Position numbers and translations under genes: made by a program. Under the pieces are notes generated by a model. The model was not told where the DNA came from. It did not search any database and was given only the letters and a program-made list of their open reading frames with translations. Source: Agriotes lineatus (Eukaryota > Arthropoda > Insecta > Coleoptera > Elateridae). Taken from it: DNA of 64,000 bases. Below are positions 32,443-43,610 of this stretch, one piece after another; the stretch's first letter is position 1, and every line of letters begins with the position of its first letter. Location: assembly GCA_940337035.1 (NCBI GenBank), contig CALNHX010005852.1, positions 35,943-99,942 of the forward strand, read 5' to 3'.

Positions 32443-33890
32443 ACTAGCTGGCCCGGCAAACGTTGTTCTGCCTAAAAATAATTTGTCTCTGAAACCCCGT
32501 TTAACCACTACAGAGTTTTAATTTTATATCATGTCCATCGTCTTGGACTTAAAAATGTGTGCCATTTTCTAGCTGTAACCAGCGACTTCGTATGCGCGAG
32601 GTCCGTTATTTGTGTATTAAATAATGACTAATTATTTTCTGTCATCCCATCCCATCTTATCCCATCCCATCCCCGTCCCCGTCCCCGTCCCGTCCCGTCC
32701 CGTCCCGTCCCTTCTCGTCTCCTCCCCTACCATCCCATCCCATCCCTTCCCTTCCCGTCCCGTCCCGTCCCATCTCTTCCGTCCCGTCCCGTTAAATTCA
32801 GTCCCGTCCCGTCCCGCCCCGCCCCGTCCCTTCCAGTATCTTCCAGTCCCGTCCCGTCCCCTCCCGGCAAACGTTGTTCTGTCCAAAAATAATTTGTCTC
32901 TGAAACCCCTTTTAACCACTATAAAGTTTTAATTTTATGTCATGTCCATCGTCTTGGACTTAAAAATAAATGCCGTTTTCTCAATCAATGTCCAAAAACC
33001 TCAATAACGACACCCATATCGATTTTTAGGCTTATTTACCCCATTTCACCCTCTAAGGGGTGGCGAACCCGACAGACGTTGTCCTGCCCGAACATTGATT
33101 TGCCTGCTATTAGCGGGTTCAGCAAACGTTTTTCCGATATTCGAATTTCCGATTTCTTTCATTTTAAAAACATGCTAATAGCTACAACTATTTTCATTAT
33201 CCGTAGCGCGCTGGTCATCATTGCGGTTCGCACGTAAAGTCGACCTATGTTAACTCGTCGTGCCTTTGGCATTGTAACGGACACTAAAACGACACGGAAT
33301 TGTTTCACAATCACTTGTGCACAAACCAAATTTGAATGTCTGACTGACTGACTGACTGACTGCGACGACTTATGTAAAGCATTTGAATTACATAAATTGC
33401 TATTAGTGTCTTATCTCTTCCGTAGCGCGCTGGTCATCATTGCGGTTCGCACGTAAAGTCGACCTATGTTAACTCGTCGTGCCTTTGGCATTGTAACGGA
33501 CACTAAAACGACACGGAATTGTTTTCACAATCACTTGTGCACAAACCAAATTTGAATGTCTGACTGACTGCGACGACTTATGTAAAGCATTTGGAATTAC
33601 ATAAATTGCTATTAGTGTCTTATCTCTTCCGCCTTTGGTTACCTGATGCGGATTATGACATTATGGGGAAACCCTTCAACCATTAAGCACAGGTGTGACT
33701 GCAAATAGAAACAACACACTTTCGATATTTTCCAATTTTCCGGCTTTCCCTTTGGATTTTTCATAATTTTTCTTTCCGTAAGAACCTTCTACACAGTATT
33801 AGAAAACTTTAAAAAAATATGAATAAAATCGGTAAAGTCGTTCTCAAGTTATGGCGTGACCAGGGAAATAGGGATTCATTTTTATACATA
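32443..33890. repeat. Repeat block with (CCCGT)n and 219-bp tandem duplication
   Basis: The head ACTAGCTGGCCCGGCAAACG is followed by GTTGTTCTGCC and a 120-bp unit that recurs at 32864-32990, after a pyrimidine-rich (CCCRT)n microsatellite (32641-32863). A second tandem pair, starting CCGTAGCGCGCTGGTCATCA at 33201 and 33420, has a period of 219 bp and contains (GACT)n. The tail is AAATCGGTAAAGTCGTTCTC ... TTTTTATACATATAG near 33890, after which the transposase frame resumes. It is a known style of arthropod repeat, but I cannot name the family. Confidence 0.65.
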
Positions 33891-33904
33891 TAGACGGAAC
33901 TTAA

Positions 33905-34409
33905 TTTCAGAGAGTTACGAAACTTGGTGGCCTTTGAAGAACTCAATTTATGAGCATTACTAAATTGGTTCTTTTTGAATTTCTCTATGCCTTTCTTCCA
34001 ATTGTTAAATTCGGATTCTGTAAATACGTCTTCTCTTTTAGAAAGATTTTCAGAGAACGCTCGGCAGTAATAACAATAAGCATATAGTCTCCCACTACAC
34101 TGTACTTTAACCAGTTTAATTATACCACTCAGGTTTAAACTTTCTTCCGTTGCTTACGGAATATTGGTTTAATTTTGGCTGATAGGGGCCCACCCCAATG
34201 GATAAGAATATGCTGGCTTTTGAACAACCTTTTGAAGGATCGCGGTCTTCTGATACGTTACTATTATTTGTTATGTCTACGCTAGACTGATGATTGGACG
34301 TGGAAGGTATCAATGGAGAAACATCAGTCACTGAACCTCTAGCTTCATGGCCTGGCTTCTTGACGCTGATATTAGGATGATGATGACGACGGCGGAGACT
34401 CACTATCAC
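33905..34409 (-). pseudogene. hAT transposase N-terminus with TTF zinc finger
   Basis: The frame from 34409 is acidic and Ser-rich, then reads GVGPYQPKLNQYSVSNGRKF and PEWYN. After a frameshift it continues CYYCRAFSENLSKREDVFT, SEFNNWKKGIEKFKKNQFSN and AHKL. This is the TTF-type zinc finger of ZMYM1-like hAT transposases, in which the Cys pair and a late His bind zinc and contact the transposon ends. It is collinear with the middle and C-terminal parts downstream on the minus strand. Confidence 0.82.
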
Positions 34410-34652
34410 TCAGAAATTCTGTTTTTTGTTTCTTTTAAAGAAATTTAACAGTCACTCCTACGCGTTTTTTAGCTCCACGCAGTCGTATTTATAAAACACC
34501 AACAATACAATTATATATTAGTAACTCGGAATTTCAACATCACATCAGTACCGGCAAAAAAAATAAATATGCGAACAAGCTAAAAATGAGAATTCAGAGG
34601 CACTTTTATTAGGGCTGGAGCTGCCACACCGAACTCGAATAAAATCCATAAC

Positions 34653-35449
34653 TAAAGCTGATATTATATGGCAAATGCATACTTTGTACATAATTGATAT
34701 GCCGGCGAAACTTTTTGCATATGTATACTAATTATGTGAAAACAAACCATTTAAGCCAAGTTTCAATTTGCATATTTTGCATATTTATACGTTTTTGAGC
34801 ATACTTTCTGGTATTTTACATGTTTGGTTATATGTATTTAGCAATAATTTGTACTGCATGAACTTTTTGAGAATTGTTGTAAAATTTACTATTTCATTAA
34901 ATTTATTAATAAAACTTTTGCGTGTTTATATATATACTGTAACTTTCTGCCGCTGGAGTGCAGTGCGCGTATCGAAATAAGCAGAGGAAAAGGGAAGTCC
35001 CTGTTACAATCTTCGACTATATAAACATACACTGCCAGCAACCCCCACATTTTCCATAAAAGCAACCCCACATTTTCCATAAAAGCAATGTATAAGGAAT
35101 CAGCCAACATAGAATGAATTAGAATCCATTTCAAGAGTCGAACTTCGAGTGTTTGGTGAATAATAGTCTGACGGGGTTAGGGAAAATCTCATTTTTATGT
35201 TGGCTGGCAACGTGAAGTTAGTCAAACGTTAAAATGAATGACGCCTTTGAATAACAATTAGAGAAATAAATATACTCATACAAAATAATTAAAATTTTTA
35301 CACTGTTTAGAATACTTCTACTTATTTTCAAAAAAAATAGAGCATATTATGTGCATATATTGTAACTTTGGGTGCATATACTCAACAAAAGTTATGCATA
35401 TATATGAGCATATTTGCGTACATTTGAGTTCATATAATTATCAGCTTTA
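34653..35449. mobile_element. Small hAT-like TIR element
   Basis: The ends TAAAGCTGATATTATATG and, reversed, TAAAGCTGATAATTATATG are flanked by TCCATAAC (34645-34652) and CTCATAAC (35450-35457), 6 of 8 alike. Subterminal regions are full of GCATAT words in both orientations. A 24-bp direct repeat (CCCACATTTTCCATAAAAGC) sits at 35040-35088. No gene. Confidence 0.55.
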
Positions 35450-35858
35450 CTCATAACCACCGCGCGACAATGGTATCTGATAAACAACTGCTGCAGCAAG
35501 CTAGAGGGCTAGAACCTGAAACCGCTGAATAAGTGCATTTTGCATGTAGATCAGATCATGTCGTAGTTACGAAAGTAAACCGGGGAATAATCCGTACCAA
35601 TGAATAACGCAACGTCAATAGCTCATACTGCAAACGCCGCGTTCTGAAGTTGTGCCCTTGAATACAAACTCAGTCTCCGAGCCTCTGTTTATGTTTCAAA
35701 AATGGTAGAGTTCGAAAAAGGATGGCCAGACCAGTTATCACAATAATAGTAATTCTATTACAAACTATTTTGGACACATCCTACATAGTACTTTATATCT
35801 TAGTTCAATTGAAAAAAAAAATAAAGCCCCCCCCCCAAGTTACGCCTATGGATATTTT

Positions 35859-36362
35859 GGCGGAGTAGCTTTGTGATTACATTTAGTCGACTTCCTCAAA
35901 GCAATAAAAATATACTTTGATAACAGAGTGCATGGATTGTTTATTTAGTTGCATCTGCTAATAAAACAGTAATCAGTTCTTTAAGTGCATTTCATTGTTT
36001 TCCATACGGCAGTGGCAATGGCAGTGGCCTATCGTCAGTTGACAGATAAAAATAGTAGTAGCTCATAATTGCTCTTGAAACCATATCCAGAATTTATTAT
36101 TTCGTACAAAATTTTCAAATTGGAAATACTCCAGTGGCGTATCCACCATCCTTGCCGCAAGAAGCCCCTTAAATTTTTCCCCTAAATTTTACTTATTCGA
36201 AAACTCCATAAATTATATTGGATGTGATTATTTTAGGTTGCCATTTTCAGTAGACACATTCCTAGGAATTAAAATTTTATGCACATACTAGTGAATCACT
36301 CGAGCTACGCTTCGGTTCGCTAACTTAAGAGAGATTCATTAATATAAATTTAAAAAAAAGGA
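35859..36362. other. Right flank of the 15-kb hAT, no gene recognised
   Basis: AT-rich sequence. GGCGTATCCACC near 36135 recalls other 'gcgtaact' MITE ends, but no partner end was found. Confidence 0.45.
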
Positions 36363-36433
36363 TGCATGGGCTGGGAATCGAACCTGGGCCGCCCGCGTGG
36401 CAGGCGAGCATTCTAGCACTGAAGCAACGATGC
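36363..36433 (-). pseudogene. tRNA-Gly(GCC)-like gene, probably a pseudogene
   Basis: The reverse complement is a 71-base cloverleaf-like sequence very close to animal tRNA-Gly-GCC: anticodon arm CGCCTGCCACGCGGGCG intact with GCC anticodon, T arm AGGTTCGATTCCC intact with a perfect B box, and discriminator A. It differs where it matters: the acceptor stem GCATCGT / CCCATGC has two mismatches, and the D arm reads GCTTCAGTGCTAG, losing a conserved GG of the A box. It may be a decayed gene or the head of a SINE. Confidence 0.75.
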
Positions 36434-36804
36434 TTCGTTGAATAAGACGCTGCTATAATGGTATATGAACATTAAGGGATCGCTAATTACACGATTTAAT
36501 TAAAACTTTTACGTTTTCGTACTTTTTTGAAAATAAAAACTGGCCTACGATCTAAGTCTAAAAATTAGCAAAATCCAGTATCTTTGGAGGAGATAGCGAA
36601 CAAACATACAAAGAAAGAGACCAACGATTTTATGGTATAGCTGAAATCATTTTTTTGTCAATCATTTCATTTTGGATTTGGGACCCCCTGAAATTTTGCC
36701 CCGGTCGCCGGGTTTCTCAGGTTTCTGCCATAATACGCCACTGAAATACTGACTTGCAATATGCAAACTGAGTCTAATATTAAAAAAATGAAGTTACGCC
36801 ACTG

Positions 36805-36918
36805 GGTGGACCGTCAGTCTATGTCAAATTTGAGGTTAACATGTTAGGTTTTGCGTCAGTCTGACACAGATTGAATCAAAACACAATCTCGAATTTGATA
36901 TAGACTGACAGTTCCACC
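36805..36918. repeat. Hairpin MITE
   Basis: GGTGGACCGTCAGTCTATGT and its inverted partner ATAGACTGACAGTTCCACC enclose TAGGTTTTGCGTCAGTCTG. The core matches the centre of the palindrome at 2088-2334. Confidence 0.7.
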
Positions 36919-37147
36919 AACAATAAACTTCAGTACTGCCAAACGTATAACACGAATCACACGGTTTTGAAAGCAAATAATTTGGGGTAATTATTTTTCT
37001 TGTTCAGTATAGAAAAAATTGTATACTACCGGTATTCGCGTTTATGACCTTGCTAGTTCACGTGTCTCGCCCTGACGGGCTCGACCGTGATGTACTAGTT
37101 CGACCATGGTTAGCTACCGGGCTAATGTTGTAAATAACTGTTAATTT

Positions 37148-38047
37148 GCCTTGGAATTGAATTACTTTTCAAAATACGGTAACTGTAATTGGTAATAGCC
37201 AGTTTTGTTAAAAAGTACTTTCTGAAAGTAATTAATTACTACATTGAATTACTCAATTCGTTTGAGTACTTATTTAAATTACTTTAAAAGTATTTGAATT
37301 ACTTGTGGCAATTGAAATTACTCGCAGTAATTAAATTACTTTCTGGCAATTTAATTACTAAATTACTGACCTCGATTGGATATTAAATCTCCAGAAAGCG
37401 AAAAATGAGATAAGGGTTCATAACGTTGCACGTTAGCAAATCGCAATTGGGTATTCCTGGAACAATATAAGTATAATTTATGATTTCCTATGACTAGTCG
37501 CATAACAGCTAATTTTGTGCAACATTTGCAATTCGGACGATGTGTGCATGAGCAAAGAGGAAAACATTTGGTGCAGACGCGTATGTTTTTAGATGGGACG
37601 TGCATATGTTGTGTCTTGTGTAACAGGACGCAACAGTGTAGCTTGCTTACATTATTGTGTAAGAAGCGAAAAATATGTCTGCGTTTAGTACTGCAGATTA
37701 TAGAACACAGTACGGTAAAAATATAATTTGTTCTTTTTCATAACAATTAACAACTAACTTAAATCAGATGATATTTGTTTATGATAATCATTAATTAATT
37801 TCAATTTGCTTGTTTTAAACGATAGACTAGCACAGAGCTATCTAAATATGTACTACTAATTAGAAATATACGACCACAATTTATATTGAAAGTAATTTAT
37901 GTGGTGCAATTACAACTACCAAGTAATTGATAATTGAGTTACTATTACGTTTGAGTAATTGAAAACTCGGGTAATTTAATCATTCCAGTGGGTGTAATTG
38001 GTAATTAGTAATTAATTACTCTTAAAAGTAATTTACTCAGCTCTGAT
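37148..38047. mobile_element. hAT-like element with AATTACTTT-rich ends
   Basis: The right end, reversed, starts CAGAGCTGAGTAAATTACTT. The left side from about 37148 has TTGAATTACTTTTCAAAATA and many AATTAC/GTAATT words, as do the last 150 bases on the right. The left terminus is eroded and no duplication was found. Small frames at 37363-37726 have no recognised domain. Confidence 0.4.
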
Positions 38048-38149
38048 TTCAAGTACATCAACAAAAGTATAGTCTAAGACAGCGGTACTTACTAGAAAAA
38101 AACCGAGGGCCACATATAAATTTAAATAAAATTTTGAAGTGTCGCAGCT

Positions 38150-39112
38150 ATAAAAAATCTGTAAAGGGCTTTATTCAAAACTTCTCTCGCAAGTGGACGT
38201 TATGACACTAAACATTTTTTAAAAATCAAACAGAAATAGGGGTAAAATATCTTCACGTTCGTAATAATACTGAAACAATAAAAGAAAACACTTGGTACTG
38301 CAAATTATATCAATTTGAAATAATAGTATATTATGATACGAGTTTTATAAGAAGCATTTTGTAGCACGCACGGGTTTAGGGTACGACGAGCGAAGCGAGG
38401 AGTGCCCTAAAGGAGTAAGTGCTACAAAATGCCTTATAAACGAGGTATCATACAGTATTTTATCTACTTTGCCACTTTTTAAACAAAAATTACTCAGTTT
38501 TCAGAATTTTTATTATGGCATCGCTTTCTGTCGAAAGTACGAAAGCAAAGTAGATAAAAAACATTACCGGCTACGGATTTCGAACTATAGCGCCTGCGAA
38601 CACCAATTTAAATCCGGCCGTCTCATCCACGAGCCCATCGAGGACCTCTCCCGGCTTTGCGATACACGGCTGTATTTAACAGAACGGACTTATTGTTGAA
38701 ACTGTTTTACCCTTGTACAACATTACCCTGTATCTGTTGTGTTCCGTTTTTGTCAAGTGTAAAGCCTGAACAATGTGCAAATTATCACTTTTATTTATTT
38801 CTCAGTTAACACAAGAATTAACAAAATTTAATTTTTTAAGGTGCTCACTCTATATATGTTGTTCCGAAATTTTCTTGGTTTTATGCCAGGTAGTCATATA
38901 ATCTCGGTGGAAAATATCATGTTCCTCCAACAAATCGTTTTTGAGTTATACCGCCAATAGAGACAGACAGACGAAATTGAGAAAAATGTGTTTTTCGTCA
39001 TCTAGAAACCCTGAAACATGAAGATCTGAAGAAATCTCGGAAGGTAATTTTTTCACGATTACAATAGGTAGTTCCTTCCCCTTTTAGACGAGGGAAGTAG
39101 AAATTGACATAT
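38150..39112 (-). repeat. tRNA-headed repeat, family 2, long copy
   Basis: Longest copy of the family also found at 26790, 43008, 55756 and 57640. It carries GCAAGTGGACGTTATGACAC, ATAATACTGAAACAATAAAA, a B-box-like stretch near 38575 on the minus strand, TTCCGTTTTTGTCAAGTGT, and an end with TCTAGAAACCCTGAAACATG and TTTAGACGAGGGAAGT. A segment of about 210 bp (38330-38540), with inverted words TATGATACGAGTTTTATAAG / CTTATAAACGAGGTATCATA, is an extra insert relative to the 26790 copy. Confidence 0.65.
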
Positions 39113-40088
39113 TTAGGAATTTATTTTAAGAAAGTTTGGAACTGTGAGCTGTGCTGAGTAACAGTGACAGTAGTGTTAAAAAGTTTAATAAAGTGCTAAA
39201 AAGTAGTTGAAAATAAATTAATTAACGGCGATACAACGTAAAATTGCGATCACAATCCCTAAAAGAAATCTCAGACGTATGGTAATTAAAAGCAGGTGAA
39301 AAGTACAGAACAGCATAAACACACCCGCAAAATTTAAAAGTTGCACACTGGCGAAAAACCTTCAAAGTTGATCACTGGTGAAAAACCTTCAAAGTTAGGA
39401 AGAGGACGAAGCAAGCAGAAGGAGAAGTATTCGTTAGAAGTAAAAAGACCGTCGCCTTCAAAAACTAACAAAACTTGTGAACATAGAAGTGAACAGGAAG
39501 ATGAGGAAAGGACGCAATGGAAATGTTCTATACTCGTAGATGTGAAAAGATAACCAGGTCATCTATTTGTCGAAAGGCGCTAACCGTTACATTGCGTCGA
39601 ACCCGACGCGAAACGAAATTTGAATTTGGCCCAAAACGCCGCCCACGATCACAGTCGGCAGTTAGCCGTTCGGCGAAATGTCTTGCAAGGCAATCGCTGT
39701 CATGACCAGAACGCCGACTGCATGTAACCGTGGCCGTAAACAGTTTTGAAATTTTATTCTTCTCAATGACGTGGCAATATGGTGGGTTTGTTTATTAGAT
39801 TAACTGTTTTTCACTTGAACCCTAAATTTGTGGAAAAACGAATACGATCTGGCTTTTTGAATCTTTTTAATAGTCTCGGAAAACTTGCATAGTACCTAGG
39901 AGCGCTAATTAATTACGAAAAAAACTATTCAAGGGTCATAATGCCTCCTTTGGTACCTATAATGACTACATTGCTTACTTTAAGCATATGTATCTGATTT
40001 TCAGTGTTTTTTACCTGCCTATTGATGAGCGTTTGTATAACTACAAATCCGGTCTGCACTTATGATTAACGTTTGGAAAAAGCGTTTT
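39113..40088. other. No gene recognised
   Basis: A short plus-strand frame (39341-39553) contains a duplicated TGEKPSKL, from a 27-bp direct repeat. This mimics zinc-finger linkers but has no Cys or His finger. 39590-39720 is CG-rich without a domain. Confidence 0.5.
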
Positions 40089-40678
40089 AGTCCGGTCGGC
40101 AAGTACATAATGAGGGGGGTTACCTGGACACAATTCCCAAGTTAATGAAATTTTGGGATATGGTTTGGGGATGGTATGGGGTGTGGAATCTGAGTTTTCG
40201 ACCTCGAGGACCCTGTGCTAACTCTGGAAGGGCCAAAAAACCACGAAAATTTCGGAATTTTTTCGGTTTTTTGCTTACATCTTCTGAACCATGCATTTTT
40301 CGAGAAAAATATTGTTATACAAAGTTGTAGAGCATTACATTTTCTTCAATTTTAAATGGTCAAAATTATTTGTTGACCCAATACTTACCGAGATACAGCA
40401 CTTGAAAGATGGAACAAATTTCTCAAAATGTAAAAAACGAATAAATGCACATTTTTTGCCTCATAACTTTCATTATTTAACATATCTATGTATACTATAC
40501 ATACTATGTATGTCCCCTGACCCCCCTTCCGCCACCCCTCCAAACTTCTGGTATACATACGTTGCAACCCCAACCATAATGGGAGACAGGAATAATTTTG
40601 GACGCACGGCTAGCGTAATAGCATGTGCCAGAGGAAGACATTTGTTCTTCCATGAATCCAGTAAACCCCGTTTATTCG

Positions 40679-41269
40679 TCAAAATAATCGTATGCACGAG
40701 AAGCAGCAGTGTTTCTGGGACAACATGACGGGAACCAGCAGAAGTATTATCAATGGGAGGATAAGTAGCAGTGTCGAACATTTTTGAGCGAATATCTTCC
40801 AAAATAATTTTTCCTGCGGTTTTGACAATTCGAGCTCTTTCTTCTGAGGGTCTCCTTCTTTTTCGTTTGAGTACCAGTTATCAGATAAAATTTTATGACC
40901 AGTGTTTTTGAAATACACCACACTTACTCTGTTGGGTGAATCACTTATGATTATGTCGCCTTTATACTTCTCCTCCAGACGCCTTTTCAAAGTTTTCACG
41001 TGTGGACGAGAATCTTCAGGTACCTGATCAAGCAACTGTCCAATGGAAAACTGGCACTCATCACTATTCTCCTCAAGAAACGCGAATAATATAATTTTCA
41101 TGCTTTGATCATAGTTGGAAGTACTAGAACGTCCAGGCCTTTTTTGGACACGTGCAGGCATTGTGTAAAAATTGACAATACACTTTTGGTGGTATTCAGC
41201 GTTTACTGCTACTAAATCTGTGTTGAAACTATCCAACACTGTTATACGGCCTTCAACTTTCCGCCCCAT
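40679..41269 (-). pseudogene. Orphan mobile-element protein, N-terminal-like part
   Basis: A 196-codon frame beginning MGRKVEGRI, with TDLVAVNAEYHQKCIVNFYT, a FSIGQLLDQVPEDSRPHVKT region, LKRRLEEKYKGDIIISDSPN, RVSVVYFKNTGHKILSDNWY and SNEKEGDPQKKE. Similar block orders occur, as I recall, in uncharacterised and probably transposon-borne proteins of cnidarians and arthropods; no function is known to me. The last 50 residues run into non-coding-looking sequence, so the real exon probably ends near 40850. It lies between the long TIRs and is likely one piece of the element's own gene. Confidence 0.5.
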
Positions 41270-41706
41270 TCTTCACCTCGCTCTCTTGCTTTTGTCAAAA
41301 TCGTGTTTGCTACATTTGGGAGCGTCACTTTAATCATAAGATTGCGTCTTTTAACATTTAACTTGACCTGTTTTTGTCTGAATTTTTCAGTAACTTTTCC
41401 TCGCATAGGAAGCATCTATTGTTGAAATCAAATGATGGCCTACCTGAGCGGGTTGGTTTGGAGGCAGTTGTAGGGGCGTCCTGTTAACGACGTGTGAACT
41501 GTTATTTCCTCCAATCCTTCCCCAAGTAACTGTCAATGTTGAGGCTTGTTGCTTTTAACACTGGAAGCAATAAGCGTAGCAATCCCTCTCTTCTTAACAA
41601 CAGTCACTTCACGTTCTGCCAAACTTTCATCTCATATGAAACACCGTTCTGGCCCTGGGGGAAACGCCATATCAACTCTGAATCACCACGGAAATAATTC
41701 AAAATA

Positions 41707-41971
41707 TTATATTTGACAATGCAGACTTCAATGTGAACACGCTGGAGGGCCATGGCACATTCCACGTCATGGGAGAAATAATGGCTGTCACCGGCACTGC
41801 TTGTGATAATTGGCCGAGGCCGACTTCAACGAAGACGATACAAACGAAGAATGTGAAGACCAGCTCAACCTATTCGACGAAATCAGCATCCAGGAGGAAG
41901 GACACAATGATGACGAGAGCGATGACGATTTGCCACATGCTCCAAAAAGATCAAAGCGGACGGAGGCCTAA
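41707..41971 (+). pseudogene. Orphan mobile-element protein, C-terminal-like part
   Basis: The frame reads FDNADFNVNTLEGHGTFHVM. After a slip near 41815 it continues EADFNEDDTNEECEDQLNLF into an acidic tail, ending PKRSKRTEA and a stop. The DNAD-N-TLEG-GTFH block is, from memory, part of the same uncharacterised protein class as 40679-41269 and normally lies C-terminal to it on the same strand. Here it is on the other strand, implying an internal inversion. Confidence 0.45.
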
Positions 41972-42509
41972 TGTATGTACATTTATCATTTCTATAACTC
42001 TGTGTAAGACTATTGTATAATATCATGTTCACTTAAATGCATAAGTATAAGCAATGATATCGATCTATAACCCTTGGCCGGAGAGGGTCAGGGGACATAC
42101 ATAGTATATACAGTATACATAAATATGTTAAAAAATAAAAGTTATGAAACAAAAACCTGCATTTTTGTAGTTTTTTTTTACATTTTGAGAAATTTGTTCC
42201 ATCTTTCAACTGCTGTATCTCGGTAAGTATTGGGTCAACAAATAATTTTGATTAAAATTGAAGGAAATGTAATGCTCTACAACTTTGTATAACAATATTT
42301 TTCTCGAAAAACGTATGGTTCAGAAGATATAAGCAAAAAACCTAAAAAAGTCCGAAAATTTCGAGGTTTTTCGGCCCTCCCCGAGTTAGCACAGGGTCCT
42401 CGAGGTCGAAAACTCAGATTCCACACCCCGTACCATCCCCAAACAATATCCCAAAATTTCATTAACTTGGGAATTGTGTCCAGCTAGAAAGTACCTGCCG
42501 ACCGGACTA

Positions 42510-43007
42510 TTTGTGATTTAGATAAATTTCCGAGAAAAGATATAATTATACTGCGTGTTTCTTATGTCCACCGTGTGTCTTCTGGAGATACCTACATTGT
42601 AACGTAAAAAGAGGTCTCAACATTCAACAACTCTTCTAAGATTTTAGCCGCAGATCCGCAATTCTCTTCATTAAAAATTTGAGAAAAAGTGTTGAGAATC
42701 CCGAATTTGTCTTATAGCGACATATTTTTAAAAGCAGGTGAGTAATGAACACCTTAAAATTATTATTATTATCATCATAACCTTAGTTTATAAAATCATG
42801 TCGCAACTGACAAACACACTTCACTTTATAAAATCGCGTCAGTTAATTTTATGGTTTTTACCCGTCTGATGTTATCAAATCCAGTTTTACGACAAATTCA
42901 GCGGCTCTCAAAACTTTTTCTCAAATCTTTATGTATGGGTCAACTTAACATTATTTCTATGAAAACTTTAGAATACAGTTACATAAAAATGTAATCGGTA
43001 CTTTTTA
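42510..43007. other. No gene recognised
   Basis: AT-rich, no long frame, no clear repeat ends. Confidence 0.5.
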
Positions 43008-43610
43008 CTTCCCTCGTCTAAAAGACGAAGAAAGTATTGCAATTGGTAAAAGTCACCTCCCGCGATTTGTTTAGATCTTCACGTTTCAGGGCCACTAGAT
43101 GACGAAAAACATGTTTTCTCAATTCCGTCTGTCTATCTGTCCATTAGTATGTCTCTGTTGCCAGTATAACTTAACAAATATTTGTTGAATGAAGACGATA
43201 TTTTACATGCCGATTATATGACTTCCTGATATGAAAACGCGAAAATGGGATCCAACAGATACAAGATAAATGTTGTAAGAGACAAAAAGGGGCAACGAAC
43301 AAGTGCCTTGTGCTTAATACAGCGTGCGATGAACGGTCGGTCTACTGCCAAGAGTGGAAATGGCATTCGTATGCGCTGAAGTTCGAATACCACAGCCGGC
43401 AATACTTTTTTATTTGAAAGTTGATGTAATTCGCATTACCAAGTGTTTCCTTTAATTGTTTCAGTATTGCTACGAACGTTAAGATAATTTTACCTTTAGC
43501 TTCCTTTAATTTTTAAAATTGTTTAGTGTCACAACGGCTACTTGCGAGGGAAGTTCTGAGTAAAACTATTTACTGATTTTTTCAGTTCAGTGTTTCTAGG
43601 TAACATTTAT
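43008..43610 (+). repeat. tRNA-headed repeat, family 2, plus copy
   Basis: Starts TTTTTACTTCCCTCGTCTAA with the small hairpin TCGTCTAAAAGACGA, then AGATCTTCACGTTTCAGGGC, a CTGTCTATCTGTC stretch, a B-box-like AAGTTCGAATACC near 43380, and ends TTGCGAGGGAAGTTCTGAGT. Reverse complement of the copies at 26790 and 38150. Confidence 0.65.

Larger units (their letters stand above)
20619..35850 (-). mobile_element. 15.2-kb hAT element swollen by nested insertions
   Basis: The left end CATGGGCGTAACTTAGGG and the reversed right end CATAGGCGTAACTTGGGG (16 of 18) are flanked by an identical 8-bp duplication GATATTTT (20611-20618 and 35851-35858). Inside, in order on the minus strand, lie the pieces of a zf-TTF/DUF4371-type hAT transposase: 34409-33905, 31690-30507 and 26504-26258. 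Removing the recognised inserts (palindrome 0.65 kb, Jockey 4.6 kb, about 4 kb at 26505-30506, about 2.2 kb at 31691-33890, 0.8 kb at 34653-35449) leaves roughly 3 kb, a normal hAT length. The left end matches the MITE at 9311-9469. Confidence 0.88.
40089..42509. mobile_element. DNA element with ~425-bp TIRs, family unknown
   Basis: The arms 40089-40518 and 42085-42509 are inverted copies, starting TAGTCCGGTCGGCAAGTAC and, reversed, TAGTCCGGTCGGCAGGTAC, and share long blocks such as CCCAAGTTAATGAAATTTTG and GACCTCGAGGACCCTGTGCT. If the true ends are GTCCGG, TA flanks both sides; TTT also flanks TAGTCC. The 1.57-kb interior has two protein-coding remnants on opposite strands (40679-41269 minus and 41707-41971 plus). 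I do not recognise the superfamily. Confidence 0.75.

Noticed and set aside
32624..32932. Pro/Ser/Val-rich frame and its Gly/Arg-rich antisense frame
   Set aside because: Both are translations of the (CCCRT)n microsatellite.
39341..39553. Possible zinc-finger protein (TGEKP linkers)
   Set aside because: Only a duplicated linker-like word from a 27-bp direct repeat; no Cys2His2 fingers on either side.
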